From NCBI GenBank assembly GCA_030637025.1, contig DAOVVV010000025.1:1-38799 (forward strand): a stretch of 38,799 bases of DNA, given 5' to 3'. Numbering within the stretch: the first letter of the stretch is position 1; every line of letters starts with the position of its first letter. A program made the translations under genes and the position numbers. Shown piece after piece: positions 16,200 to 23,973 of the stretch. Below the pieces are notes generated by a model that was not told where the DNA came from, made no database searches, and saw only the letters and a program-made list of their open reading frames with translations. Source of the DNA: JAGLHV01 sp023143305 [NCBI: Clostridia bacterium]. GTDB lineage: Bacteria; CBDUZB01; JAGLHV01.

Positions 16200-16703
16200 T
16201 TATAATTTAAATCCTTTATGTTTCTTTATATGTTCTACTAACCCGCCGTCCTTTAATAAAACCTGCATTGTTTCCGGCAGTGCCTTTATATTTATTGTTT
16301 TTTCTTTAGTTAAATTAATTAATTTCCCTTTAGTTAAATCAATTTCTAATTTATCTCCTTCCTCTAAATCATCGGTATCACATTCTACCAAAGGCAATCC
16401 AATATTAAAAGCATTACGATAAAAAATTCGGGCAAATGACTTAGCAATTACCAGGGAAATTTTTGCATATTTTATTGCCTGTGGTGCCTGCTCCCGGGAT
16501 GAACCACAACCAAAATTAATCCCGGCTACAATAAAATCCCCTGTTTCTATCCGTTTATAAAAATCAGGTTCTATATCTTCCATTAAATGCTGCGCGAGCT
16601 CTGCAGGATCCTGAATTTTAAATTTATATCTACCGGAAATAATATAATCAGTATTAATATTGTCAAACTGTTTAATTCTTCTCGCTCCACCTTTAAAAAT
16701 CAT
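16200..16703 (-). CDS. leuD: Aconitase/3-isopropylmalate dehydratase family small subunit
   Basis: This is the swivelling small subunit of a two-chain hydro-lyase of the aconitase superfamily. [14 protein letters not shown] (13-26) and the strongly conserved [17 protein letters not shown] (61-77) define the family, followed by [20 protein letters not shown]. Length is 167 aa. No large catalytic subunit is adjacent or elsewhere in the window. By family it would be called LeuD, but the neighbouring isocitrate dehydrogenase and lack of other leu genes make an aconitase-like or homoaconitase role equally plausible. AAGGAGAAAG precedes the ATG. Family membership is sure; the substrate is not. Confidence 0.85.
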   Translation of the reverse strand: MIFKGGARRIKQFDNINTDYIISGRYKFKIQDPAELAQHLMEDIEPDFYKRIETGDFIVAGINFGCGSSREQAPQAIKYAKISLVIAKSFARIFYRNAFNIGLPLVECDTDDLEEGDKLEIDLTKGKLINLTKEKTINIKALPETMQVLLKDGGLVEHIKKHKGFKL

Positions 16704-16743
16704 ATCTTTCTCCTTTTATAAGAAACTACTTCTTTACACAATT

Positions 16744-16885
16744 GTCACAAATAGTCACAAATCCCCCTAACCCCTTTTCCAAAGGGAGGAAATTCGTCCG
16801 TGTCATACATTGTCATAAACGCAGACAGACAAATCCGAAATACTAATATCTAAATTCTAAACCCGCCTCATCCGCCTAAGGCGGA
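16744..16885. repeat. Dispersed intergenic repeat (copy 2 of 2), upstream of the aconitase-family gene
   Basis: This copy shares the 22-base identity at 16802-16823 with 11663-11684, plus GTCACAAATA and a terminal palindrome, here a perfect TCCGCCT-A-AGGCGGA at 16871-16885. It also contains a CCCTTT-TCC-AAAGGG hairpin at 16772-16786 that is absent from the other copy. Together with the next two repeats it fills the whole 464-bp gap 16704-17167, which has no gene. Confidence 0.7.
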
Positions 16886-16907
16886 GAGGACAAATAAATT
16901 CAAAACA

Positions 16908-17078
16908 AAAAAATGAAGGGGAAATGTGTTTCGAACGACTTAGCAAATTTTAGCGAAAATAAGCGTTAAAAAAATAAGCTTGTCTGAGCAAAGCGAGTTG
17001 CTTATTTTAGCTTGTTTTTGCGTGCCCGTAGGGTAAAATTATGCGTCTAGAGAGAAACATGTTTTTCCTTTATTTTTT
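16908..17078. mobile_element. Palindromic MITE-like element, copy B
   Basis: This ~171-bp element has imperfect terminal inverted repeats (about 16908-16931 and 17054-17078). It folds almost end to end into a hairpin whose 20-base apical loop (16980-16999) is identical to that of copy C. It encodes no protein. Relative to copy C, the stem pair A16962-T17012 is G-C and the pair A16976-T17003 is G-C, i.e. both changes keep pairing. A non-autonomous miniature element or a structured repeat is the best reading. No transposase or clear target duplication is visible. Confidence 0.75.
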
Positions 17079-17082
17079 AACC

Positions 17083-17165
17083 TTGTGCCTCTATGCCTTT
17101 GTGCCTTTTCTTTTTAGCTTGTGCCTGTCTTTTATCTGTCATCTGACGGACTATCTTTTGCTATT
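17083..17165. repeat. Word-like mosaic repeat at the 3' side of tsaB
   Basis: TTGTGCC, ATGCCTTTGTGCC, GCTTGTGCCTGTC and CTGACGGACTATC are degenerate tandem words like those at 2038-2148 and 11735-11823. The plus-strand open frame running through here is low-complexity and is not supported as a gene. Confidence 0.5.
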
Positions 17166-17167
17166 AG

Positions 17168-17866
17168 CTACTTTTTCAATCCCAATTCCGCTGTCGGCCT
17201 TCGTATATACAACGGAAAAATTTTATTATATTTTTTACCCTTTCCTCTTTGCAATTCTTCCTTACCTAACCAAGCAACATTAGATGCAGTGGGAAACACA
17301 TTTCTAAACGAAGCAAAAACAGCTTTTTTGCCTAACATGTTTTTAATTATTTCCCGATGCAGTGAAACCCCATCCCCTACAAATAAAATCTTTCCCTGAT
17401 GCCTTTGGTTAAATTCATATAAATTCTTTAATAATTCCTCTATTTTTATTAACTGATACTCCATTATTTTTTCTGTAACTTTTGTTCTATACAGTGCCGT
17501 ATAAACTTCTTTCCTTAAAGCATCGATAATAGGACACACAAAAAAATCACAAGGAAAAACACTCAAAGCCAGAATATCCAAACTGGAAACACCAACGATA
17601 GGAATTTTCAGAGCTTGTGCTAATCCTCTAACGGCAGAAATTCCTACTCGAATGCCGGTAAAAGAACCCGGACCTATGGATACACCAATGCCTTCTAAAT
17701 CTTTAATTTTAATCCCTAAATCTGTTAAAATTTTATTTAATCCCGAAAATAATTTCTCCGAATGTCTGCCTTTTATGTTTAAAATATATTCTGCGGCTAA
17801 ATTTTCGTTCTCTAAAACAGCAACACTACAAATTTTAGATGTAGTTTCTATCCCCAAAACTTTCAC
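17168..17866 (-). CDS. tsaB: tRNA threonylcarbamoyladenosine biosynthesis protein TsaB
   Basis: TsaB is the scaffold partner of TsaD in making the t6A modification at position 37 of ANN-decoding tRNAs. The N-terminal ASKHA-fold motif LGIETTSKICSVAV, the RHSEKL segment, and GVSIGPGSFTGIRVG near 61-75 are diagnostic. The 232-aa length is usual. The start is GTG (17864-17866) preceded by AAGGGA. tsaE lies two genes upstream; the partner tsaD is not in the window. Confidence 0.95.
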   Translation of the reverse strand: MKVLGIETTSKICSVAVLENENLAAEYILNIKGRHSEKLFSGLNKILTDLGIKIKDLEGIGVSIGPGSFTGIRVGISAVRGLAQALKIPIVGVSSLDILALSVFPCDFFVCPIIDALRKEVYTALYRTKVTEKIMEYQLIKIEELLKNLYEFNQRHQGKILFVGDGVSLHREIIKNMLGKKAVFASFRNVFPTASNVAWLGKEELQRGKGKKYNKIFPLYIRRPTAELGLKK

Positions 17867-17892
17867 AAAATATTATCCCTTTTATTTATAGA

Positions 17893-19347
17893 TTAAGAAG
17901 GACTGCTATCACCCATACAAATTCTATTTTTCCCTTCTCTTTTTGCCTGATACAAAAATTCATCAGCTTTTTTAATTAATTCATCCGTAGATAATTTATG
18001 CTGGAAACTAGATATTCCACCGCTTATACTTATTTCTTTTGAAGAGGATTCCTGCAGAAAAGTATCTCTTACCGCTTTTCTTATTTTTTCTGCTACTTCT
18101 TTTGCTTCCACAACCTTTGTCTCCGGTAAAATAATTATAAATTCTTCCCCTCCGTAACGACTTATTACATCTACTTTGCGACTATTTTTATTTAATATTC
18201 GAGCCACTTTTTTAAGGACAATATCCCCTTTAAGATGCCCATAGGCATCATTATATTGTTTAAAATTATCGAGATCGAACATAATCAAACATAAAAACCG
18301 TTTATATCTTTCTGCCCTATCAACTTCTACTTTTAGGCGTTCTTCAAAATAGCGCCGGTTAAAAAGTCCGGTCAAAGAATCCGTTATGGATAAAACTTTT
18401 ACTTCTTTATACAATCTTGCATTTTCAATAGATACAACAGCCTGGTTGACAATTATAGAAAGCAACCTTAAATCATCCATGGTAAAAACAGTATTTTCTT
18501 GATCGTTTTTATCAGTAATATTAATTACCCCTATTGTTTCATTTTCTTTTCTTAAGGGCATACTCAAAAAAGATTTACTTTTATAGGGCTCAGACCCTTT
18601 CTCTTCTTTAATTCTACGGGCATCGGTTTGTTTATCAACATCTAATACCAATAAAGGCTCCCCTGTTTTTGCTACCCAACCCACAATCCTTTCTCCTAAT
18701 TTTACTTGAGTATTTTTAATAATTCTATCCTTTAACCCTCTAGAAGCAACAATTTTTAAAACTTCCCCGGATTTATCCAATAACATTAAAGAACCTCTTT
18801 GCGCTTCTATAATGTCCGTAGCCTTCATTATAATAAAATCAACCAGTTCTTCTAAATTCAGAATAGAGCTCATCTTCTCCCCTATTTCTAAAATAGTTTC
18901 TAATTTGTTTTTTTCTTTTTGCAAATATTGTAATAATTCTTTATTTCTTAACGTTAATCTCCGCCGTTCTAATCCTTTCTTAATAATTAATTTTACCCGT
19001 TCCGGATCAAAAGGTTTAAGAATATAATCATAAACTTCCTCTTCCAAAGCTTTAATCGCTGTTTCTATATTAGCATAGGCAGTCATTACAATAACACAAA
19101 CATCCTGATCATTTTTCTTGGCTATTTTTAATATTTCCAGGCCACTCATATCCGGTAATTTTAAATCTGTAAGAATTAAATCAGGTAAAATTTCTTTTAT
19201 TTTAATAATTGCCTGAGCAGCATTCCCGGCAAGAGTAACCTTGTATTCTTCTTTCTCCAATAGATCCCTGATTGTCTCACCTATAAAAGCTTCATCATCT
19301 ACTATTAGTATATTAACTTTTCCCTCTGTTTTATTTTGAGCTGTCAT
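17893..19347 (-). CDS. Response regulator with receiver, GAF and GGDEF diguanylate cyclase domains
   Basis: This protein should make cyclic di-GMP in response to phosphorylation and a GAF-sensed signal. The receiver (12-130) is intact: D17-D18 acidic pair, phosphoacceptor D61 in LILTDLKLPDMSG, T89, and K111 in ILKPF. A coiled segment leads into a GAF domain (about 150-310). The GGDEF domain (about 318-480) has SLTGLFNRRYF, FDLDNFKQYND, the active loop GGEEF at 399-403, and an RxxD inhibitory site (R390-D393). No EAL domain is present. The cognate histidine kinase is not in the window. It lies between tsaE (37 bp) and tsaB (26 bp), an unusual home for a signalling gene. Confidence 0.93.
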   Translation of the reverse strand: MTAQNKTEGKVNILIVDDEAFIGETIRDLLEKEEYKVTLAGNAAQAIIKIKEILPDLILTDLKLPDMSGLEILKIAKKNDQDVCVIVMTAYANIETAIKALEEEVYDYILKPFDPERVKLIIKKGLERRRLTLRNKELLQYLQKEKNKLETILEIGEKMSSILNLEELVDFIIMKATDIIEAQRGSLMLLDKSGEVLKIVASRGLKDRIIKNTQVKLGERIVGWVAKTGEPLLVLDVDKQTDARRIKEEKGSEPYKSKSFLSMPLRKENETIGVINITDKNDQENTVFTMDDLRLLSIIVNQAVVSIENARLYKEVKVLSITDSLTGLFNRRYFEERLKVEVDRAERYKRFLCLIMFDLDNFKQYNDAYGHLKGDIVLKKVARILNKNSRKVDVISRYGGEEFIIILPETKVVEAKEVAEKIRKAVRDTFLQESSSKEISISGGISSFQHKLSTDELIKKADEFLYQAKREGKNRICMGDSSPS

Positions 19348-19384
19348 TTCAAAACTTTCCTTTTAAAATTTTATACCATCGTTA

Positions 19385-19897
19385 CTAAAGAGATTCAAAC
19401 AACAAATCCAACTTTTTAAATTCACTACACCGTTTTTTGAAACTTTCTCCGCAAACCAATAATTTTATTTTCCTTAAATTCCCCCTGCCCGAAAAATATA
19501 TCTCTATTCTTTCCTCCGGCCAAACATCTACAATTTTATCCGCCCATTCAATAATGGTAATGCCCTCACTGTAAAAATACTCTTTATAACCTAATTCCTC
19601 AATTTCCAGGATTGAATCTATTCTGTACAAATCAAAATGATAAACAGGATATTTGCCTTTATATTCATTAATCAGTCTAAATGTAGGACTATTAACATAC
19701 TCATCCACTTTTAAACCTTTTGCGACTCCCTGGGTAAAAGTAGTTTTTCCCGCTCCCAATTCTCCCACTAAACAAATAACATCGCCCCCTTTCAAAATGC
19801 CCCCCAAATATTTTCCTATTTTTTTAGTTTGAGAAGCTTTGCGGGTCTGCAAATAAAATTCTTTTTTAAAATTCCGGATTATCCGTAAAGTGCTCAT
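19385..19897 (-). CDS. tsaE: tRNA threonylcarbamoyladenosine biosynthesis ATPase TsaE
   Basis: TsaE is the P-loop ATPase that cycles the TsaB-TsaD complex in t6A formation. The Walker A LVGELGAGKTTF (43-54), SPTFRLINEY, HFDLYRID, LGYKEYF and IIEWADK are family signatures. Length is 170 aa. The first ATG overlaps the thiL end by 32 bp and its purine-rich AAGGGA is only 1 nt away, so a start about 16 codons later (TTG) is possible. The extra N-terminal residues precede the conserved S-x-x-T start of the fold. The call is secure; the start is not. Confidence 0.93.
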   Translation of the reverse strand: MSTLRIIRNFKKEFYLQTRKASQTKKIGKYLGGILKGGDVICLVGELGAGKTTFTQGVAKGLKVDEYVNSPTFRLINEYKGKYPVYHFDLYRIDSILEIEELGYKEYFYSEGITIIEWADKIVDVWPEERIEIYFSGRGNLRKIKLLVCGESFKKRCSEFKKLDLLFESL

Positions 19898-20900
19898 ATC
19901 CCTTTGCTTTTAATTTCAATACCTTCCCTTTTTTATCGAGAAACTTTATTCCTTCTTTTTTACTTACAATTTCTCCTATAACCGTTACCCCTGAAATCTG
20001 TTTCTTTATTTTTTTTGTTTTTTCAGGTGAAGCAGTAAAAACCAATTCATAGTCTTCTCCCCCGAATAAAGCAAACTCTAACGGATTTTTTTTAAAAGCG
20101 CTACTTGTTTTTTTTAATCCACCGGACAGAGGAATAGAATCTGTATAAATTTTTGCTCCTACTTTACTCTGCCTGCTAATAAATTTTATTGATAAATCCA
20201 AACCATCACTACAATCAATCATTGCTGTAGCACATTTTGTCCGGGCAATAATCCTTGCTTCTTTTATTCTCGGCTCAGGAAGCAAAAAGCGGTTAATAAG
20301 ATATTTCTCATAACGATTAAAAAATTTCAGATGTTTGGGATTTTTTAACAACCTTAAACCAGCTCCTGCATCTCCTATTGTTCCGGTTAGTAAAATTTTA
20401 TCGCCCAACTTAGCGCCTGATCTGGTCACTAATTCTTTTTTTTCTATTTCGCCCAATACAGTTATTGAGATTACAAAAAAACAAGGTGAAGATACTGTAT
20501 CTCCACCGATAATTTTTACTCTATATTTCCCGGCTAAACTTTCTATTCCTCTATATAATTCCTCTATTTCCTTTACAGCAGTATCTTGAGGAAAACCTAT
20601 CGAGACCAGAGCATATAAAGGAATCCCTCCCATAGCCGCAATATCACTGAGATTACAAGCTAATGCTTTCCAGCCAATTTGTCTCAAGGAAGCTGTTTTT
20701 TTACTAAAATGTACTCCCTCTATTAACATATCCGTAGTGGCCAAAAAAGCTTTTCTTGAATCTTTGGCCACTACGGCTGCATCATCACCAACACCTAAAA
20801 TTAACCTTCTTTTATTATAATTCCGGTGTTTTTTACCATTCTCAATTACTTTTTTTATCTTTTCAATTAAATTAAATTCACCCAAAGAAGAAACTTTCAT
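19866..20900 (-). CDS. thiL: Thiamine-monophosphate kinase
   Basis: ThiL phosphorylates thiamine monophosphate to the active cofactor thiamine diphosphate. It belongs to the PurM-like ATPase fold: LGEFNLIEKI at the start, GVGDDAAVV (36-44), TTDMLIEGVHF, ACNLSDIAAMGGIP, GGDTVSSP, IDCSDGLDLSIKF and GGEDYELVF. Length is 344 aa. No strong SD is seen before the ATG at 20898-20900. Its last 32 bp overlap tsaE. Confidence 0.95.
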   Translation of the reverse strand: MKVSSLGEFNLIEKIKKVIENGKKHRNYNKRRLILGVGDDAAVVAKDSRKAFLATTDMLIEGVHFSKKTASLRQIGWKALACNLSDIAAMGGIPLYALVSIGFPQDTAVKEIEELYRGIESLAGKYRVKIIGGDTVSSPCFFVISITVLGEIEKKELVTRSGAKLGDKILLTGTIGDAGAGLRLLKNPKHLKFFNRYEKYLINRFLLPEPRIKEARIIARTKCATAMIDCSDGLDLSIKFISRQSKVGAKIYTDSIPLSGGLKKTSSAFKKNPLEFALFGGEDYELVFTASPEKTKKIKKQISGVTVIGEIVSKKEGIKFLDKKGKVLKLKAKGYEHFTDNPEF

Positions 20901-20938
20901 TAATTTATACCAAATTTCTTATTTATTTCTTCTTTTCC

Positions 20939-21169
20939 TTATTCTGAGTTAGTATCAGTTTTCTCTTCGCTTTTACTCTCTTCTTCTTCTTTTTTTGCCG
21001 CTCTCTCATCCTTTACACTACTTATTCCCGCAGCAACAGCAACTAAACCGCCTAATACAGCCATAAGAGGCAAAGAACCCTTTAGTACTATCCACAAATC
21101 CCCCGACCATACTATCACACCTAAAAGACCTACTACCAGAAAAACTAATCCTCCAATAATTGACAACAT
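20939..21169 (-). CDS. Small membrane protein of unknown function
   Basis: I do not assign a function. The 76-residue protein has two hydrophobic helices (about 3-24 and 28-50, the second with GGLVAVAAG), then a strongly charged tail rich in Lys, Glu and Ser (KKEEEESKSEEKTD). The charged C-terminus suggests both ends lie in the cytoplasm. A strong SD (AAAGGAGGG) 6 nt before the ATG, plus a promoter candidate at 21228-21256, support that it is expressed. It lies 38 bp ahead of thiL. Confidence 0.75.
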   Translation of the reverse strand: MLSIIGGLVFLVVGLLGVIVWSGDLWIVLKGSLPLMAVLGGLVAVAAGISSVKDERAAKKEEEESKSEEKTDTNSE

Positions 21170-21227
21170 TTTTTTCCCTCCTTTCTCTTCTTTAATTTTT
21201 TAAAAGATATAACTTATTTGTTTTTTT

Positions 21228-21256
21228 ATAATACCATTTAAAATAAAAAAAATCAA
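21228..21256 (-). promoter_or_regulatory. Candidate promoter for the small membrane protein-thiL-tsaE unit
   Basis: On the minus strand TTGATT (21251-21256) and TATTAT (21228-21233) are 17 bp apart in a long AT-rich run. The predicted start is about 50 nt before the gene. The -10 has one mismatch and the -35 two. AT richness raises the chance of coincidence. Confidence 0.45.
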
Positions 21257-21282
21257 TATTTTTCCTGAAATTTTTAACTTTT

Positions 21283-21358
21283 AATTCAATGAGACTTAGA
21301 ATTTTTTCAGCTACGCTGACAAAAACTCTGTAGTCGAATTGATCCTGAGTGACCGTAG
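21283..21358 (+). repeat. Dispersed ~76-bp repeat (copy 1), gap after the CBS gene
   Basis: This segment is nearly identical to the reverse complement of 34728-34803, sharing AATTCAATGAGA, the TCAGC-GCTGA hairpin with a 3-base loop, and CTCTGTAGTCGAATTGATCC. Just beyond it a perfect CCCGCAGC-AA-GCTGCGGG hairpin (21372-21389) is found only in this copy. The 252-bp gap 21170-21421 contains no gene. Confidence 0.7.
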
Positions 21359-21371
21359 AAAGTCGAAGTGG

Positions 21372-21389
21372 CCCGCAGCAAGCTGCGGG
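21372..21389. terminator. GC-rich hairpin after the CBS-domain gene
   Basis: Perfect 8-bp arms CCCGCAGC and GCTGCGGG flank a 2-base centre. It stands out in this AT-rich gap and lies about 33 bp past the CBS gene stop in the transcription direction. No U-run follows, so it may be part of the neighbouring repeat rather than a true terminator. Confidence 0.35.
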
Positions 21390-21421
21390 ATAGTTGATTC
21401 AATGTCCCTGTTTACTTTCTT

Positions 21422-21874
21422 TTAATTTCCTTCGGCTATGGCTTTTACTATATCAGCTTTTCCTACAATACCTACTATTCTATCTTGATCCATTACCGGA
21501 AAAAGATGCACCTGTTTTTCAGTCATTAAAGTAGCAATCTCACAAACGGATGTATCTTCTTTAATAGTAATTACTTCCTTGGTCATTATTTCTAACACGT
21601 TTTGAGCCATAATTTTTTTTAATTCGTCATCAAAATGTTTAAAATTTTCCAGATATATCAATCCCCCTAAGATATTTACTACCGTAGGAAAATGTATCTT
21701 TTTATCCTGGAAAATTAAATCATCTTCTGTTACTATCCCGATTAATTTGCCCTGTTTATTTATTACCGGAGCACCACTTATTTTTTGGGCCAATAAAAAA
21801 GAAGCCACATCGGAAATACTCATTTCCGGAGAAACCGTAAAAACTTTTTTAGTCATTATCTCTTTAGCTTGCAT
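21422..21874 (-). CDS. Two-CBS-domain protein
   Basis: This small protein is a tandem CBS pair and nothing else: CBS1 (1-55, IMTKKVFTVSPEMSISD to GIVTEDDL) and CBS2 (91-147, EIMTKEVITIKEDTSVCE to GIVGKADIVKAI), joined by a linker of about 35 residues. Such Bateman modules bind adenosine nucleotides and regulate partners. The partner is not identifiable here. AAGGAG stands 7 nt before the ATG. It lies 19 bp after nnrDE, the NAD(P)H-repair gene. Confidence 0.92.
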   Translation of the reverse strand: MQAKEIMTKKVFTVSPEMSISDVASFLLAQKISGAPVINKQGKLIGIVTEDDLIFQDKKIHFPTVVNILGGLIYLENFKHFDDELKKIMAQNVLEIMTKEVITIKEDTSVCEIATLMTEKQVHLFPVMDQDRIVGIVGKADIVKAIAEGN

Positions 21875-21893
21875 AAATTTTCTCCTTTATACT

Positions 21894-23480
21894 TTAATTT
21901 TTCAAACTTATCGCTTGCGGTATTTTACTAAGTAAATCACTTGCTATTAAACTCACTTCTCCCATTTCTCCGGCGGCAAAATCACCGGCTAACCCGTGCA
22001 AATACACTCCCACTCTTGCTGCCGCGGCTAAAAGTTCCTGCTCAGAAGAAAATTTTATTTGATTCGCTTTCCCCGTCATCTGTGCAACCAAACCGGCAAT
22101 CATTCCGGTAAGCACATCTCCCATCCCTGCCGAAGCCATTCCCGGATTACCGGTAGAATTCAAATAAAGCATATCTCCATCGGTAATAACTGTTTGATAA
22201 CCTTTAAGTAAACAAATCAAATTATATTTCCCGGCAAATTCTTGGGCTAATTTAATCCTTTCTTTTTGAATCTGCAAAGTATCTTTAGCCATTAATCTGG
22301 CTAATTCACCCGGATGAGGGGTAATGATTAATTTTGCCTTTGTTTTTTTCAGTATTTCCTTTCTTTCCGCTAATAAATTCAAAGCGTCCGCATCCAAAAC
22401 ACAGGGTATTTGAACATTTAAAAGTATCTTTTCTATCAATTCACCCATTTGACTATCTGTAGACAAACCAGGCCCCATTACTAATACAGAAATCTTTCGT
22501 TTATCTATAAAACTTATAATTTTTTTAAAACTTTTTAAAGGTAAAATCTTTTGGTTCATTGCCGGCAAAGGTAACGTCATTACTTCCGTTAACTTAACTT
22601 CCATTATGTGATTAAGGTTTTCGGCAATTGCCAGAGTAACCAATCCCGCCCCTATTCTAATTGCTCCCCGACAGGTTAACGCAGCTGCTCCGGTCATCCC
22701 AATAGAACCGGCCAAAACCAAAACATGCCCAAAATCATTTTTACATACATCTTTTTTTTCTCTTTGCGGGAGAAAATATTCTATTTCCCGCCGGTTCAGT
22801 AATTTTTCCCTAACTTTTACCTTTTCTACTATTGAAGAAGGAATACCTATATCTGCCACCCTTACTTCTCCGATAAAATTTCTTCCCGGAAATAAAAACA
22901 AACCCCTTTTAGGTAAGCCAAAAGTTATTGTTAAATGCGCACATATACAAAAATTAGTTACTTTACCTGTAGTGCCATTCACACCTGAAGGAATATCACA
23001 GGCAACAATAAATTTCTTTGAATTATTTACCTGCCTAAATAATTCTATCATAAAATCGGGTAAACCGGATTTTAAACCCGTACCAAATACAGCATCAATA
23101 ATCAAATCTACTTTCTCAATCTCATCTTTAAAACGATCTTTTATTACTCCATTATATTCTATAAAATCTATTTCCAGCTTTCTTGCTTTATCAAAATTGG
23201 TCTTTGCATTTTCGGATAACTCATCTATCCCAAAGAGTACCGCTACTTTTACCCTGCTCCCTTCTTCAAATAATTTACGGGCTATAACTAATCCGTCTCC
23301 TCCGTTATTCCCTTTACCGGTTAAAATTAAAACTTTTTTATTCTGTAGATTTAGAAATTTACTTTTTAATATTTTTACAAAATTTTCTCCGGCTCTTTCC
23401 ATCAAAATCAACCCCGAAGTTCCCTGAACAACACAATCTTCATCGATTTTTTTCATCTGCTCACTGGAAACAATTTTCAT
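21894..23480 (-). CDS. nnrDE: Bifunctional NAD(P)H-hydrate epimerase / ADP-dependent NAD(P)H-hydrate dehydratase
   Basis: This enzyme repairs damaged NAD(P)H hydrates. The N-terminal epimerase domain (1-215, YjeF_N) shows TGKGNNGGDGLVIAR (54-68), DAVFGTGL and CDIPSGVNGTTG. The C-terminal ribokinase-fold dehydratase (225-525) shows GHVLVLAGSIGMTGAAAL, GAIRIGAGLVTLA, TPHPGELARL, and the nucleotide/catalytic segment STGNPGMASAGMGDVLTG (442-459). The 528-aa fused form is common in bacteria. The SD (AGGTAAAAG) is weak. It follows acpS by 88 bp, a frequent neighbour. Confidence 0.95.
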   Translation of the reverse strand: MKIVSSEQMKKIDEDCVVQGTSGLILMERAGENFVKILKSKFLNLQNKKVLILTGKGNNGGDGLVIARKLFEEGSRVKVAVLFGIDELSENAKTNFDKARKLEIDFIEYNGVIKDRFKDEIEKVDLIIDAVFGTGLKSGLPDFMIELFRQVNNSKKFIVACDIPSGVNGTTGKVTNFCICAHLTITFGLPKRGLFLFPGRNFIGEVRVADIGIPSSIVEKVKVREKLLNRREIEYFLPQREKKDVCKNDFGHVLVLAGSIGMTGAAALTCRGAIRIGAGLVTLAIAENLNHIMEVKLTEVMTLPLPAMNQKILPLKSFKKIISFIDKRKISVLVMGPGLSTDSQMGELIEKILLNVQIPCVLDADALNLLAERKEILKKTKAKLIITPHPGELARLMAKDTLQIQKERIKLAQEFAGKYNLICLLKGYQTVITDGDMLYLNSTGNPGMASAGMGDVLTGMIAGLVAQMTGKANQIKFSSEQELLAAAARVGVYLHGLAGDFAAGEMGEVSLIASDLLSKIPQAISLKN

Positions 23481-23568
23481 CTTTTACCTGAAACCTTTCT
23501 TTTTCTTCTGTCTTTCTAACTAACTTCCTGCTGTTTTTTATCAGATTAAAAAACACTTCTATTTTAGT

Positions 23569-23931
23569 TTATTTATCTACGACCCATAAAGCTTGAGCTA
23601 CTGCACAATTATGTGTATGAGAGAGCGAAATCAATATACGCCCTTCTTTCAAAGGAGATATTTCTTCACCAAAAACTACCTGCGGTTTTCCGCTTTTTTC
23701 GTTTTTTATCCCAATATTTTTAAAATTTATTTTCAAATTTTCCAATGCTTTTAAAACGGCCTCCTTAGCGGCAAAGCGTACTGCAAAATGTTCCCACTTG
23801 TTTTTCTTTCCCTGACAATACGCAATTTCTTCCGGAGTAAAAACTTTAGATATAAACCGTCCGTTTTTATTTATTATTTTTTTAATCCGTTCAACTTCCA
23901 CAACATCTATACCACAACCTTTTATTTCCAT
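23569..23931 (-). CDS. acpS: Holo-[acyl-carrier-protein] synthase
   Basis: AcpS transfers phosphopantetheine from CoA to S36 of the ACP encoded at 5656-5892. Metal ligands D9 (GCGIDVVEVERI) and E57 (RFAAKEAVLKAL) are present, and FTPEEIAYCQ is typical. Length is 120 aa. An in-frame GTG 18 bp upstream exists, but GGAG lies 6 nt before the ATG at 23929-23931, inside that extension, so the shorter form is chosen. It lies 42 bp downstream of glmS. Confidence 0.95.
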   Translation of the reverse strand: MEIKGCGIDVVEVERIKKIINKNGRFISKVFTPEEIAYCQGKKNKWEHFAVRFAAKEAVLKALENLKINFKNIGIKNEKSGKPQVVFGEEISPLKEGRILISLSHTHNCAVAQALWVVDK

Positions 23932-23973
23932 AATTATCTCCGGCAACACTCTATATTACAAGTTATATTAAAT

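Noticed and set aside
17041-17399. Plus-strand open frames (80 and 92 aa) at the end of the 464-bp gap
   Set aside because: They run through the right end of the palindromic element and word-like repeats into antisense tsaB. Composition is low-complexity, there is no SD, and no family is recognised.
22972-23427. 151-aa plus-strand open frame
   Set aside because: It is entirely antisense to the conserved epimerase domain of nnrDE, with no SD and biased composition.
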